A DNA stretch of 64,000 nt, taken from Cryptomeria japonica (lineage: Eukaryota; Streptophyta; Pinopsida; Cupressales; Cupressaceae). Within the stretch, counting starts at the first letter, position 1; each line of letters begins with the position of its first letter. Below are positions 33,101 to 44,473 of the stretch, one piece after another. Position numbers and translations under genes: made by a program. The notes beneath the pieces were generated by a model. It was given only the letters and a program-made list of their open reading frames with translations, was not told where the DNA came from and made no database searches. Location: assembly GCF_030272615.1 (NCBI RefSeq), contig NC_081411.1, positions 183,296,977 through 183,360,976 of the forward strand. Reading direction: 5' to 3'.

Positions 33101-35041
33101 ATCCCTCTTGGCTTAAGAAAGGAAGGCATCATTGAACCTTTACAACCTAAATTGACATTCAAAAAGGAATGCTCAAAGGGAATTTGTTTCGTGACTTCCA
33201 AGGTCCACACTCAAAAGATAGAAGAAGCATTAAAAATCAAAGCTGCCAAAATTCAACAAAAGAATCGCTATTCCACAGACTCCAATGAATGGGAATGGGG
33301 TTCAAACAAATCCTCCAGTGACTATGAGCTTGCTGAGACATTTAGAGAACCAAGTGAACCCACAGAAGAAGAGGAATTTTATAGAAAATTCAAAGTTGGT
33401 CAAGAAACAATCTCAGAGGATCCCAAACAGTCCTTGTCTCTAGGTTCCAGGTCGAAATCACATAGAATGAGAATACCTGTCCCAGAATGCCCTACTAGTG
33501 ATGACAATTTGGATTCATTCACGATCGAGACTAATGAGGAGAGTGCCAACGATGACCTTGATAACTACCTCGACATACCTGAATATAACTGCATCTTCAC
33601 TCTTAGCCCCGCTAACTTCGAAGACATCAAAGGCCTTCCCCTTGTTCACCACCAACTTATTAACTGGGACCATGAAGGACCTGCATAGTTTGACACATTC
33701 CAAAATGATGAAGCTTTTATTGACTATCTTGGCATACGAGATGATCTTCCCCCTGGGGACCATAAAGCGGGATACACTATAGAACTCAACAGCGTGGCAT
33801 ATTTTGGTGAGGGTGTTGGGCCTTCTAGTCGCAAAAATATAAAAATAAAAACAAATCAAGGGTCTTATGGCGAAAACCACATTGTGGCGTTGTTTGACCC
33901 CAAAAAAGTAAAAAGAAAGGACGTATCTGAGGGCGAAAACCTCTCTGAGGCACTCGAAGATGGAAGGCTTGACATTCTCCCAGCATCATATGAGGAAAGG
34001 TCATCCATGTTGGTGGAGGAGACTATCAAAACAAACATTGGTATAGAAGAAGTTCCACACAACATATTACTGGCTCAATCTTTGACAGAGTCAGAAAGGT
34101 CAAAGTTCATAAGTTTCTTCACAGAATGACAAGTCAACTTTGCATGGTCATATGCTGATATCCCTGGATTGGATCTGGATTTGGTAATGCATCATTTGAC
34201 AGTTAAACCGGGGGCAAAACCAATGAAACAGAAATTAAGAAAGATGCATCCACAAGTGGCATTATTAGTCAAAGCAGAGCTTGAGAAATTATTGGATGTC
34301 GGATTCATACGCCCAATTGATTATCTTGAATGGATCTCCAACTTAGTGTCTGTCAGTAAACGAGATCATAGTATCAGAATATGTATAGATTTCAAAGACA
34401 TCAACAAAGCTTGTCCTAAGGATGATTTTCCATTACCAAATATTGACTTGATTGTCGATCTCACAGCAGGTCATGCAATGTTATCTTTGATGGATGGATT
34501 CTCTGGTTACAATCAAATAAAAATCGCATCTGAGGATCAGCACAAAATAGCATTTACTTGTCCTTGGGGAACCTTCTGCTGGAATGTCATGCCCTTTCGG
34601 CTAAAAAATGCAGGCCCTACATATCAAAGAGCCATGACTACTATCTTTCATGATCTCATACACGTTACTATGGAAGATTATGTTGATGACCTCTTGGGTA
34701 AATCAATAGACAGAGATACACATTTGGACATACTTTCAATCGTCTTTGATCGGTTTGAAAAGTATAAAGTAAGATTAAACCCCAAGAAATGTGTCTTTGG
34801 AGTAACCTTCGGGAAGCTCCTGGGATTCATTGTATCAAAAAGAGGAATCAAAGCCGATCCAACAAAAGTCAAGGCCATCCTAGAGATGCAACCACCAATA
34901 AATATTAGTCAACTTCAATCTTTGCAAGGGAGACTCCAATCCATACAAAAATTCATAGCAAAACTTACAGATAAGTGTAATCCTTTTCAGCAATTGCTAC
35001 ATAAAAACATCAAATTCAAATGGGATGATAATTGTCAATGA
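33101..35041 (+). pseudogene. Gypsy-3 pre-RT region and reverse transcriptase
   Basis: One frame, with stops at 33686 and 34127. An acidic spacer leads to RT (about 34180-34960): FIRPIDYLEWISNLVSV, CIDFKDINKACPKDDFPLP, MDGFSGYNQI and an intact YVDD loop at 34679-34690. The thumb/connection region (PTKVKAILEMQPP, SLQGRLQSI) follows to the TGA at 35039. The RT type agrees with the Tat branch of Ty3/gypsy. Confidence 0.88.
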
Positions 35042-35509
35042 GCTTTCCAGACACTCAAAGATTATCTTCTGAATCCACCAGTTTTGATGCCACCAGTTCC
35101 AAACCAACCTCTATTACTATACATATCAGTTACTTCAACAGCACTAGGGGCACTCTTAGCACAACAAGTTGCTGAGGGCAAAGAAAAGGAAGTATACTAT
35201 ATCAATCGCACATTGGTGGGATATGAGCTAAACTACACACCAATTGAGCGTGCATGTCTCACTATGGTCTTTACTTTGTAGAAATTACAACATTACATGC
35301 TAACTCATAAGACTAAGTTGGTTGCAAAGATCGATCCATTGAAATACCTTCTCAATAAAGCAACACTTACTGGGCGACTAGCCAAATGGGTGATGCTCCT
35401 GAGTGAATTCGACATCGAGTATGTGGATAGAAAAGCAATAAAAGGACAAGCTATCATAGATCAGTTAGCAGATGCTCCCATGTTAGATGATGTTCCTCTA
35501 ATTTCATAA
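35042..35509 (+). pseudogene. Gypsy-3 first RNase H domain
   Basis: The same frame continues after the TGA with a decayed RNase H: LLYISVTSTALGALLAQ, then YTPIERACLTMVFTL, a TAG at 35279, and TGRLAKWVMLLSEFDIEYV. This is the RT-associated RNase H of gypsy elements. The catalytic residues are not all recognisable. It ends at TAA 35507. Confidence 0.8.
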
Positions 35510-36139
35510 TTTCTAGATGAATCCATTTTAACAATGTCACATGCAAAGCTTTGGCAACTATACTTTGACAGCTCATACACACAGCATGGGGCAGGAGCTG
35601 GCATCCTCTTCATAACTCCCCAAGGGGATTCTATACCAAAATCATATCGATTATCATTTCCCTGCACTAATAACATAGCGGAATATGAGGCATTAATAAC
35701 TGGATTACGGATTGCAGTTCAGTGTAAGATCCAGAAACTTCATGTTTTTGGGGACTCTCAACTTGTAATTCATCAGGCAACTAATGACTACCAAACAAAG
35801 GATGATAAATTAATGCCTTACAAAATAATGGTGGATGACCTGAAACAACATTTCATGAAGATAGACTTTGAGCAGATACCCAGAGAGAAGAATCGAGCTG
35901 CGGATGCCATGGCTACAATTGCTTCACTAATTGATCTACCACCGAATGAGACCCGCTATGAGTTCTTGGTGGATAACCTTTTGGTTCCCTCATATGAAAT
36001 CACTCCTACTGAGATGATATGTGTTGTTGGTCCTGAGTCCCAGTTATACGGTTCCATTTTCACATACCTTCGTGACAACATCCTACCTCTTGACCTATCC
36101 AATAACCAATGTTGCACTTTCATTCGCCAATATTCTTGA
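35510..36139 (+). pseudogene. Gypsy-3 second, archaeal-type RNase H
   Basis: The frame carries a second RNase H: WQLYFDSSYTQHGAGAGILF (first Asp kept; FDGS is usual), NNIAEYEALITGLRIA (Glu kept), VFGDSQLVI (Asp kept) and PREKNRAADAMA. An additional archaeal-type RNase H after the RT-RNase H unit is a known mark of the Tat lineage. Ends at TGA 36137. Confidence 0.85.
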
Positions 36140-37296
36140 TATATCATTTTAGCCAATTTCCTATATCGTCAAGGTATAGATGGTACTCTTCTTAGATGTT
36201 TAGAAAGTGATGAAGCTCAGATTGCATTACCTGAAGTACATGAAGGGATATGTGGTCCACATTCTAGTGGTCCTACCTTAGCCAAGAAACTCATCAGGAC
36301 TGGATATTACTGGCCCAACATGGAAAAAGACATATCAGTTTGTCAAAAAATGTAAGCAGTGTCAACTTCATGGAGACCTCATCCATGTGCCAATGCAAGA
36401 ACTTCAACCAATTGTGACTCCTTGGCCCTTTTGTCAGTAGGGACTTAATCTCATAGGCAAGATTCACCCTCCTTTTTCCAACAGTCATAAATTCATCATC
36501 ACTGCCATAGAGTATTTCACAAAATGGATCAAAGCTGTGCATCTCATACAAGTCACTGGAAAACAAATTGCTACATTCATTCTCAACTATATCATTTGTC
36601 GTACGGTATTCCTATTTCCATCATCACTGATAACGGGTGTCCCTTCAAAAATTAGGATGTTTGTGAACTTTGTGACCGCTTCCATATTACCCATCATTTC
36701 TCCACACCTTATTATCCCCAAGGTAACGGTCAAGCTGAGGCATCTAATAAAACAATCCTTTAAATCTTAAAAAAGACAGTCAACGACGCTGGCCGTAATT
36801 GGCATATCCAACTTAATCCTGCACTTTGGGCTTACCGCACAAGTGTCCACACACCTACAAGAGCTACACCCTATTCACTTGTCTATGGCACTGAAGCTAT
36901 CTTGCCTATTGAGGTCGAGTTACCCTCTTTACGAGTCTCTTTGTGAAACATTATCAATGATGAAGACTACAAGGTCTCTTGCTTACAAGAACTTGAACTA
37001 TTGGATGAACGAAGACAAATTGTTTTTAATCATCTCAAGGCTTATCAACAATGAATGAGTCGTAGCTACAATCATAAAGTTAAGCCTCACACATTTGAGT
37101 TAGGTGACTTGGTTCTCAAGGAAAATCCCAAAAATCAGCAAGCAAAGAGAAGAAGGGCAAGTTCGAACTAAATTGGCTTGGTCCTTACATCATCATAGCA
37201 GCATATGGATCTGGTGCATATCAGCTCTCAACCACAAAGGGTGAACCTTTGGAGGATCCTATCAACAACATGCACCTTTGTAGGTTTTACACATAG
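36140..37296 (+). pseudogene. Gypsy-3 integrase
   Basis: The N-terminal zinc-binding region starts near 36180 (EVHEGICGPHSSGPTLAKKL). A shift near 36335 leads to QCQLHGD and then the core. The first catalytic Asp is Asn here (AAT at 36447-36449, GLNLIGKI instead of GLDxIGKI). The second Asp (IITDNG) and the Glu (NGQAEASNK) remain, each in shifted frames. The C-terminal part runs to a TAG at 37294-37296 (NNMHLCRFYT). Confidence 0.82.
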
Positions 37297-38966
37297 CTCT
37301 TCAGAGTATCCCAATTCAAAAATACAACAAAAAAAAAAAATTCAAAAAAAAAAAACCAAAAAAATCTTTACTTGGTGAAAACCTGCCAAACAAGCGCCTT
37401 ATGACACAAAAAAAAATTGAAAAAATAGAAAAACATTTCGTCCAACGGTCAAAACCACTTCGGTGGCACCCTAGACAAGTACCATGGTGAAAATTGGGTC
37501 ACCAGTGCCATGCATAGAGACATTGCTCCTCCCTCCTTGAGGATTCACTTTCATCATTTCACTTTGCACACACTCACGACCTATTCATTCATAATAAACT
37601 TATCCACTCCCATCATGGCTTGTTATTGATCTACCCAAGATTGGTAAACCAATCATAATAACCCCCTTTTCCCCCTCTTTCCATCCATAATAAATCAGCT
37701 CCTATCTGTGGCTAAGGCAAATCCTACGTCTAGTGATGGGTGTGGAACTGAGAACATCACACGTTTCGAGGAGTACGGTTTCTTCCACTTTTCTTCAATC
37801 TATCCGCGCACAATCCACAATAAAGCAACATCTGCATCGTCAATCCACAATAAAGTTCTGTCTTCTCTGCAATAAAGTATTAGTTGCATGGATTCAGTCA
37901 GTTTCATATGAGACACAACAACAATAATGGACTTTCAACAAATCAAATCTTTGAATAGACTCAGACAACATTATGGTTTAGTGCTATCTATCCTTTTTGT
38001 GAAAGTAAACATTGTGACCACAATCAAATAAGACTTATACAAGTGACAAGAGACACTAAACTTGAGGACTACAGTAGATGTTGGTGTTGAGTCTTGGTTT
38101 TCTTTGGATTTTTATCTTTTGGTGACATGTCTTTTAGCTTTTCCAGGATGTCTTTGACTGGAGATTCTATCTCTAGGATGTCTTTGACTAGAAAAGCAAG
38201 GATGGGGTATCATCACCTATTTTTCTTTGCTGTTTGTGGATTTTCTCTTAGTAATGCTATGACTTGTCCAAGGATATGAGGACACTGTGAGTCTAGTGTG
38301 AACTGGGGCATTCCTTGTTTGCGACTGTCTTATCTCCATGCGAATGGGTACAATGACTTTTTGGGTCGAACATATGCCTTGATTGTCATAACCTATTTTG
38401 CCATAATAAAGTTCAATGATAATAACACACAAGAAGCTCATCCACTTTCATATCTTCTATCTTCCATCCCCCTTTCTTGATTGACTTTCATCATCCTTCT
38501 TGAGTCCATGTAGCCTGCTATCACATGACTAAGTATAATGACACACCAAAAATATTTGCATTTCATGTAGTTGCACCTGCATTACCACATATAAGCATTT
38601 CATACATACATATAGACATCACAATTACATCACATCCTGCACACAACACATGTTAGCACATTTTACATCCTTATCATATTCATTTGCATTTCATACATTC
38701 ACATTCACATTTGCATTGGCATAACATATTAAAAACATAAAAGAACAAAAATATTGAATTTCATTATGTACATATTTGCATCCATAACATAAGCATCACA
38801 TAGGTACGCATGCATATAGCTTCCGCAAAGATGAATCATCTCATATATATATAATCATAAGTGTCATGATACAATGATGTCAAAATCATATGGCTACAAT
38901 CACCCGAAGGTGTCTACATCATAATACAAAATAGTATAAAATTGATACATAGGGAACCCTCTATGG
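37297..38966. other. Gypsy-3 3' non-coding region, proximal part
   Basis: A-rich runs (37325-37440), then AT-rich DNA with CATTTCATACAT-like words (38560-38800). A short TTGACT duplication with ATCTCTAGGATGTC occurs at 38135-38195. No coding feature is supported. Confidence 0.5.
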
Positions 38967-40945
38967 CTATGATGAACTCTCTCCCTCGGAGCCGCCTGGC
39001 CTCGATGGAGTCTAAGCCCTAGAAGGACCCACCCCAGGATCATCTCTCCTACCCCCTCTATCTAGTGGTGGTGGAGGACCCATAACCCCACCGCTGGACA
39101 CCTGTCTCCTCTAACTCCCTCCAGTAGCCGTCACTGTCTGCGATGGTCTGCGGAAGCTCCTCGCTCACTACTCTGGTGGCACTGCCCCATAGTATAGGTC
39201 TCACCAATAACCTATCTCCTCCCCTACCCGCAGAACATAGGTGTATCCAGCCCCTATGTCCTCTATCGCCTGCCTCCCAACCCTCAGTGTTGTCTCAGAC
39301 TTAGTATAACGTTGGATAGCCTAATCCCGCTCTCGCTCAGTATCTATCAGTTGTCTCCTGAGCCTAGCTATCTCCCTTTCCAGATCCTGGATCTCATCTG
39401 CCTATCTTGGCAGATCTCTCTCAGCTCAAGCAGCTCATCCTCCTCCTCTTTGGCCCCCTGTGCCTATGCCTGTGGCTCCCCCTATATTGGTGGTTGTGCT
39501 TGTGCCTGTGCCTGTGCCTGTGCCTGTACTTGTACCTGCCTCTATCCCTGTCCCTGCACCTATCTCAGACCCTGTGTTGCTGGCACTTGTAGTGGCAATC
39601 CACCGCGACCCCTCACCACCCAAGCCTGTCTCTCCTCCACACCCTCTCTCTGTGGAGCCACTCTCCTCTCTCCAACTGCACCCCGCCTCCTCCGTCGGCC
39701 TCTCCCCCCACCATCTCCATCATCATCCTCATCTCCCCCACCATCTCCATCTATCTGCTCTCCTGGGTCTGTTAGTCATGGAAATGGATGCTCAACCCAA
39801 TATGCAGTATACTCTGCATCCATCCCTGCATCCTCAATCTCAGGCCACATATCCCATGGCATGGGCACCATCTCTACTAGTTGCATCACAGCCTAATCAT
39901 ATGATAATAGTGACCCAAAGTGTGCCTGGTCTCACACTATCCACGCATACATACCAGAACCCCGTGGCATCTGCTGGATCGTACCAAACTGCCTGCATAC
40001 CTTGTCCACTAACTGCCTCTCCAGTACATAGGGCATCCGCCCAATCAGATATCTGCTCCTGAATGTGTATGGTATATCCACTACATCATCCTCCCACTGC
40101 TTGCACTTGCGGTATGACCTCCATATCACAGTGTCAATCTCATCGATCACTCGACGCTAGTGCTCCAACCTGTGAATCCATGGTTGTGAGGTAATCATAT
40201 CATATAGATGAACAAAACTGTGTCCATGACCCCGGCCTCTGAAATGTATCAGTCGTGTGACTGGAAGATGCTCATATGCCCAAACCTGCAACAATTTAAC
40301 TCCATAGCCCAATCCTATGGATCCATGATAAACAAACTGATGAAGCTCATAATACAAGTGTGCCAACACGCACAGTCCCTAGGCATATCTAGTATGTTGT
40401 GTCACCGGTGTCTCCAAGGTGCTCCCGCAGCCCACAACCAACCCCTATGTCACCCTATCTAGACACAGGAACCCACTAATCACTCCTCCTAGCACTGTTG
40501 GTAGTGTCAGTCCTATCGTTGTCATCGTGTCCCATGCCACGTGTCTAGCCCTCATCTCCAGTCCCGGATCCTGGAACACTCATCTCAATGCCTCTCTATC
40601 TCCGTCTCAATCATAGGGTATCAACTCCCCATCGATCGGTATCCTCAATATCCTATAAACATCCTCCAAGGTGACTGTCATCTCACCCATCAGCAAATGA
40701 AAAGTGCACGTCTCTAAGTGCCATCTCTTGGCTAAAGCAGTTAGCAAACCCATGTTTGCCCGAAATTCAGGCACATACAGAATGTATCACAGACCCATAA
40801 CCTCAATGGCATCCCTATCCTTGAAGGTCAGCTCTGGTCGTAACCTCTACATCGATGGGAATCTCTTTCGTGACTCCAACATAGGCAAGTACTCCTGCAG
40901 TCAAGCAAATCAATCATGTCAATCAAAGTGACACTCACTGTTCAT
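38967..40945 (-). pseudogene. Antisense plant mobile domain (PMD) ORF in gypsy-3
   Basis: Minus-strand translation gives a plant mobile domain protein, opposite to the retrotransposon genes. Recognisable PMD pieces in order: LQEYLPMLESRKRFPS, LETCTFHLLMGEMTVTLEDV and YRILRIPIDGELIPYD (about 40920-40610); GYGVKLLQVWAYEHLPV (about 40300); and LVDKVCRQFGTIQQMPRGSG (about 40000-39950). A Gly/Thr/Asp-rich, low-complexity linker and a coiled coil (DLEREIARLRRQLIDTERER, about 39390-39330) follow, and a TAG at 38967. At least ten in-frame stops show decay. A CTTGACTGCAG just upstream of LQEYL looks like a splice acceptor, so an upstream exon may exist. PMD proteins include MAIN and MAIL1 of Arabidopsis and transposon-borne relatives; the role in the element is unknown. 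The plus-strand Ser/Cys-rich ORFs here are shadows. Confidence 0.8.
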
Positions 40946-41220
40946 CACAAAGTGTTGCTATCTATTCTAGTGACACTCATTGTTCATCACAAAGTGTTGT
41001 TATCTATCCTAGTGAGACTCCTTGTTCATCACAAAGTGCTGCTCCTATTGGTACTCCATGTTCATCACAAAGTACTATGTATTTTGCATTCCCTATTCAT
41101 CACAAAGTGCTACTCATATTTGCACTCCCTATTCATCACAAAGTGCTTCTCTTTTGGTACTCCCTATTCATCACAAAGTACTATGTCTTGGTACTCATTG
41201 TTCATCACAAAATGCCTCGA
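40930..41220. repeat. Tandem repeat, about 40-bp unit
   Basis: About eight units share TTCATCACAAAGTG with diverged spacers (GACACTCACTG, GTACTCC, CATTCCCTA and others). Spacing falls from about 42 to 32 bp along the array. It lies just upstream of the antisense PMD ORF. Confidence 0.85.
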
Positions 41221-42187
41221 TTTATCCTATCCTAGGGCCTCTACTTGAGTGTATCCTCTTGAGTAGTTTCCTAATTGGCAACATATGTTCTATCACAGAA
41301 TTGTCAATCCTAGCTCTATTTGCTATCCTAGTTTCTCTAGAGGACCTGCTTGAGTGTATCCTCTCAGCAGCTTATCCAATCGATAGCGTATGTTCATCAC
41401 AGAACTGTCGATTTGCCCTTGAAGACATAAACGCGCTTAAATACTGCACAAACGCACCTTCTCTACACAGACGTGCCTATGCTCTGCATAGATGCGCCTA
41501 TCCTGCACAGACATGCCCACATTTCACAAATGCAACTGCACAACGTAGACGCGCTCGCATCTAGCACAGACACTTTTCCCAGCATAGACACGCCTGACAC
41601 AAATGTAGATGCACCTAGCCAACATAGACGCACTTGGCACCAACGCAGACGTGCCTACACGTTTTTGACATTTGTTGACATTATCTTAAAGCACATTTTT
41701 TGCACTACCTAAGATGCATTAATGATAACATTTATTGCAACAAAGTACAAGGAGGTTTTATGGTACTTACCAGCTCTCCTGCATTTATTGGCCTCTAATA
41801 TCGGCGAATGTGATCAAATCTATGCACCAATGCCATCGCTGCTGACTATTGACTGCTCTCTGCTATCTCTACACTCTGATCTCTTGGATGTGTGGATGAC
41901 AATGAGGATGTCAACCCCTCGTGGTCTATCTTATAGACTGCCCTAGCCCTAGCCCTAGCCCTCATTTACCGAGTCAGTCTTCATTATCCCATGACTTTGT
42001 CACTCTATCTGGTCAGTCCATTCTAGCCTTTCTTTCTTATCGAGAGATTGTCTACGATCTTTTCAGACATTTTCATCCAATCTCTCAAGGGGGCATATCA
42101 TTCCCATCTTGGGGCAACTTTGTATCAGTTCATATTATCTTCTTTGAAACAACACGACAAGCTGTGTTGTCTCAAAGATGGGCAAAA
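41221..42187. other. Gypsy-3 3' region, distal part with an AGACGCGCC array
   Basis: From about 41425 to 41665 words such as CACAGACGTGCCTA and CATAGACGCGCTC recur every 20-28 bp. They are the reverse complement of CGCGTCTGTG words in the leader. The remainder is unassigned. A purine stretch (AAAGATGGGCAAAA, 42174-42187) directly before the 3' LTR is the likely polypurine tract. Confidence 0.65.
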
Positions 42188-42952
42188 TGTAGACACCTAA
42201 AATTGTGCAGTCAATTATTTTAAGCCTAATTCTTCTATTAATTAAATAAATCTTTATTTATTTAATTAATTCATTTATCCTCTTCTAGCCTTATTTCTCA
42301 TTTAAATAAATACATTTATTTATTTAAATTACCCTTTTTTCCTAAATTAAATAAATACTTTTATTTATTTAATTGATCCCACTTCCTCTATTAATTAAAT
42401 AAATCTTTATTTATTTAATAAATTCATTAGCCTTTTCTACCCATGACACGTCATTCATATCTTAATTCCTACACTACCTACCCTCTTATTATTTTCTAAT
42501 TTCCTCTACCTACCCTCTAATCATAGCCGGCCATTTATCTTTTACACCTCTCAATCTTATCCCTCCATTTCATCTAGTGTCTTCTATATAAGGAGATTCT
42601 TCCTTCATTATCAAACCCTAACTAACTAACTACTTGATTACTCGACTACACTATGCCTTTACACTTTTACACGCGATCCTACTTGCAACCACATTTCCAT
42701 TCTTTGTTGAGCTCTTGTGCACATATAAAATCTAAGAGCAAATATAACAAGCAAGATCAATAGAGATAGGAAGAATGGAGATCCAAACCCTATTGGACAT
42801 GTGATGGTATAATCTTTGTGATTTCATTTGATTTGCATTGTCTTAGGTAATCTTCATATGTTATGGTGGATCTTTGTTGTTGTTAGGCTAGGGTTTTGTG
42901 GTTGAATTCATTTAGTCTTTCATCATTGTTGTTTCCATTTTCACCATATACA
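42188..42952 (+). repeat. Gypsy-3 3' LTR
   Basis: 765 bp from TGTAGACACC to CCATATACA, matching the 5' LTR apart from small indels and substitutions. The TSD AGATC follows (42953-42957) and gypsy-2 protease/RT sequence resumes at once. Confidence 0.92.
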
Positions 42953-44473
42953 AGATCTAGTGCGATGATGGTAGGGGAAAAAGAATTCATTGATACACTA
43001 AAGGAGGATGGTGGAGTAGGCTTTTCTTTGATTGTGAAGCCCAAGGAAGAAAGGAAGAAGGGTGTGAGTGAAGTAGGACCTAAGAAGGTTAGAGAGCTAC
43101 TAGAGAGGTCCAAAGGAGTGGTTGCAGAAGACATACCAGACTCCCTGCCACCTATTAGAGATATTAGTCATCAGATTGACCTCATTCCAGAAGCAGTACT
43201 TCCTCACAAGGCAACATATAAAATGACCCCACAACAGAATGAAGAGATATCTAGGCAAATTCAAGAGGTCCTAGATAAAGGGTTGGTGAGAAAGAGCCTT
43301 AGCCCATGTGCAGTACCTATTGTTTTATCCCCAAAGAAGGATGGTAAATAGAGGCTTTGTATTGATTCTACGGCTATCAATAGGATAACCATCAAATATA
43401 GGTTTCCTATTCCAAGGATAGAGGACCTAATGGATTATTTAGGGGGAGCTACCTATTTCTCCAAGATTGACCTCAAGAGTGGGTACCATCAGATAAGGAT
43501 AAGAGAGGGGGATGAATGGAAGACTACATTTAAAACCAATGAAGGGTTGTATGAGTGGCTTGTGATGCCTTTTGGTCTTTCAAATTCCCCTAGCACCTTT
43601 ATGAGACTAATGAATGAATTGTTGCGGGAGTTTATAGACAAATTTGTGGTAGTCTACCTTGATGACATAATGGTGTTCAGTAAGAGCAAGGAGGAGTACT
43701 TGAAACACTTGGAGGTAGTCTTGAAGCAACTACAAGAGAAAAAGTTGATGATAAATTTAGAAAAGTATGACTTCATGAAGTAGGAGTTAGTGTACTTAGG
43801 CTTTGTCATCTCTAAAGGTGATTTGAAGATGGATTCTTCCAAGGTAGAGGCTATTTTGAACTAGCCTACACCTAAGACAGTTGGAGAGGTAAGAAGTTTT
43901 CATGGTTTGGCAATATTTTATAGAAAATTCATTAGAAATTATAGTGATATTTGTGCACCTATGTTAGAAACCATCAAGGGTGGTGGTAAGGTGAAGTTTG
44001 TGTGGACCAAAGAAGCAGATAAGAGTTCTGAGTGTTTAAAACAAAATGTTGCCAAGTACCCAGTCCTAGTATTGCCTGATTTTAGTAAGGTTTTCACAAT
44101 TGAATGTGATGCAAGTGGATTAGCTATAAGAGTAGTATTGAGCCAAGAGGGGAAACCGGTTGCCTTTTTCAGTGAAAAAATAAATGAAATAAAGAGGAAG
44201 TATTCCTAATATGATTTAGAGTTGTATGCCATGGTACAAGCTCTGAAAAAGTGGAAGCATTACTTGCTTCCTAAGGAGTTTATTGTGTGTACTGACAATC
44301 ATGCTCTTAGTTTTTTGAATGGACAAGAGAAGCTCAGTCATAGGCATATCAAATGGGTTGAAAGTCTTTGAGCATACACCTTCATCAAGAAGTACAAGAA
44401 AGGGGTATCTAATAAGGTTGCAGATTCTCTAAGTAGGAGGGTGTTGACAGTGCAAGAAGTACAGTTGTAGAGT
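42953..44473 (+). pseudogene. Gypsy-2 reverse transcriptase and RNase H
   Basis: Resumes gypsy-2 after gypsy-3 in one frame. A linker (MMVGEKEFIDTLKED) leads to [38 protein letters not shown] then TAG at 43349 (the Trp of DWRLC), [23 protein letters not shown], and intact [11 protein letters not shown] (about 43645-43680). Stops follow at 43781 and at about 43862 (the Trp of NWPTP, the same site as in gypsy-1). RNase H: FTIECDASGLAI, TAA at 44207, DLELYAMVQALKKWKHYL, CTDNHALSFL. Stops at about 44369 and 44468 precede the integrase. Confidence 0.88.

Larger units (their letters stand above)
26733..42952 (+). mobile_element. Gypsy-3: 16.2-kb Tat/Ogre-like gypsy retrotransposon
   Basis: Bounded by a 793-bp 5' LTR and 765-bp 3' LTR, and by the TSD GGATC/AGATC (26728-26732 and 42953-42957, 4 of 5). 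Domain order is gag, protease, RT, RNase H, second (archaeal-type) RNase H, integrase, then a 4.9-kb 3' region with an antisense PMD ORF. The tandem RNase H pair and the large 5' and 3' non-coding regions are hallmarks of the Tat/Ogre branch of Ty3/gypsy. All ORFs carry stops, so this copy is inactive. Confidence 0.9.

Noticed and set aside
39312-40062. Plus-strand Ser/Cys/Pro-rich ORFs
   Set aside because: They are the opposite strand of the PMD ORF and its Gly/Thr-rich linker, where GT/CA repeats give false Cys/Ala or Val/Pro repeats.
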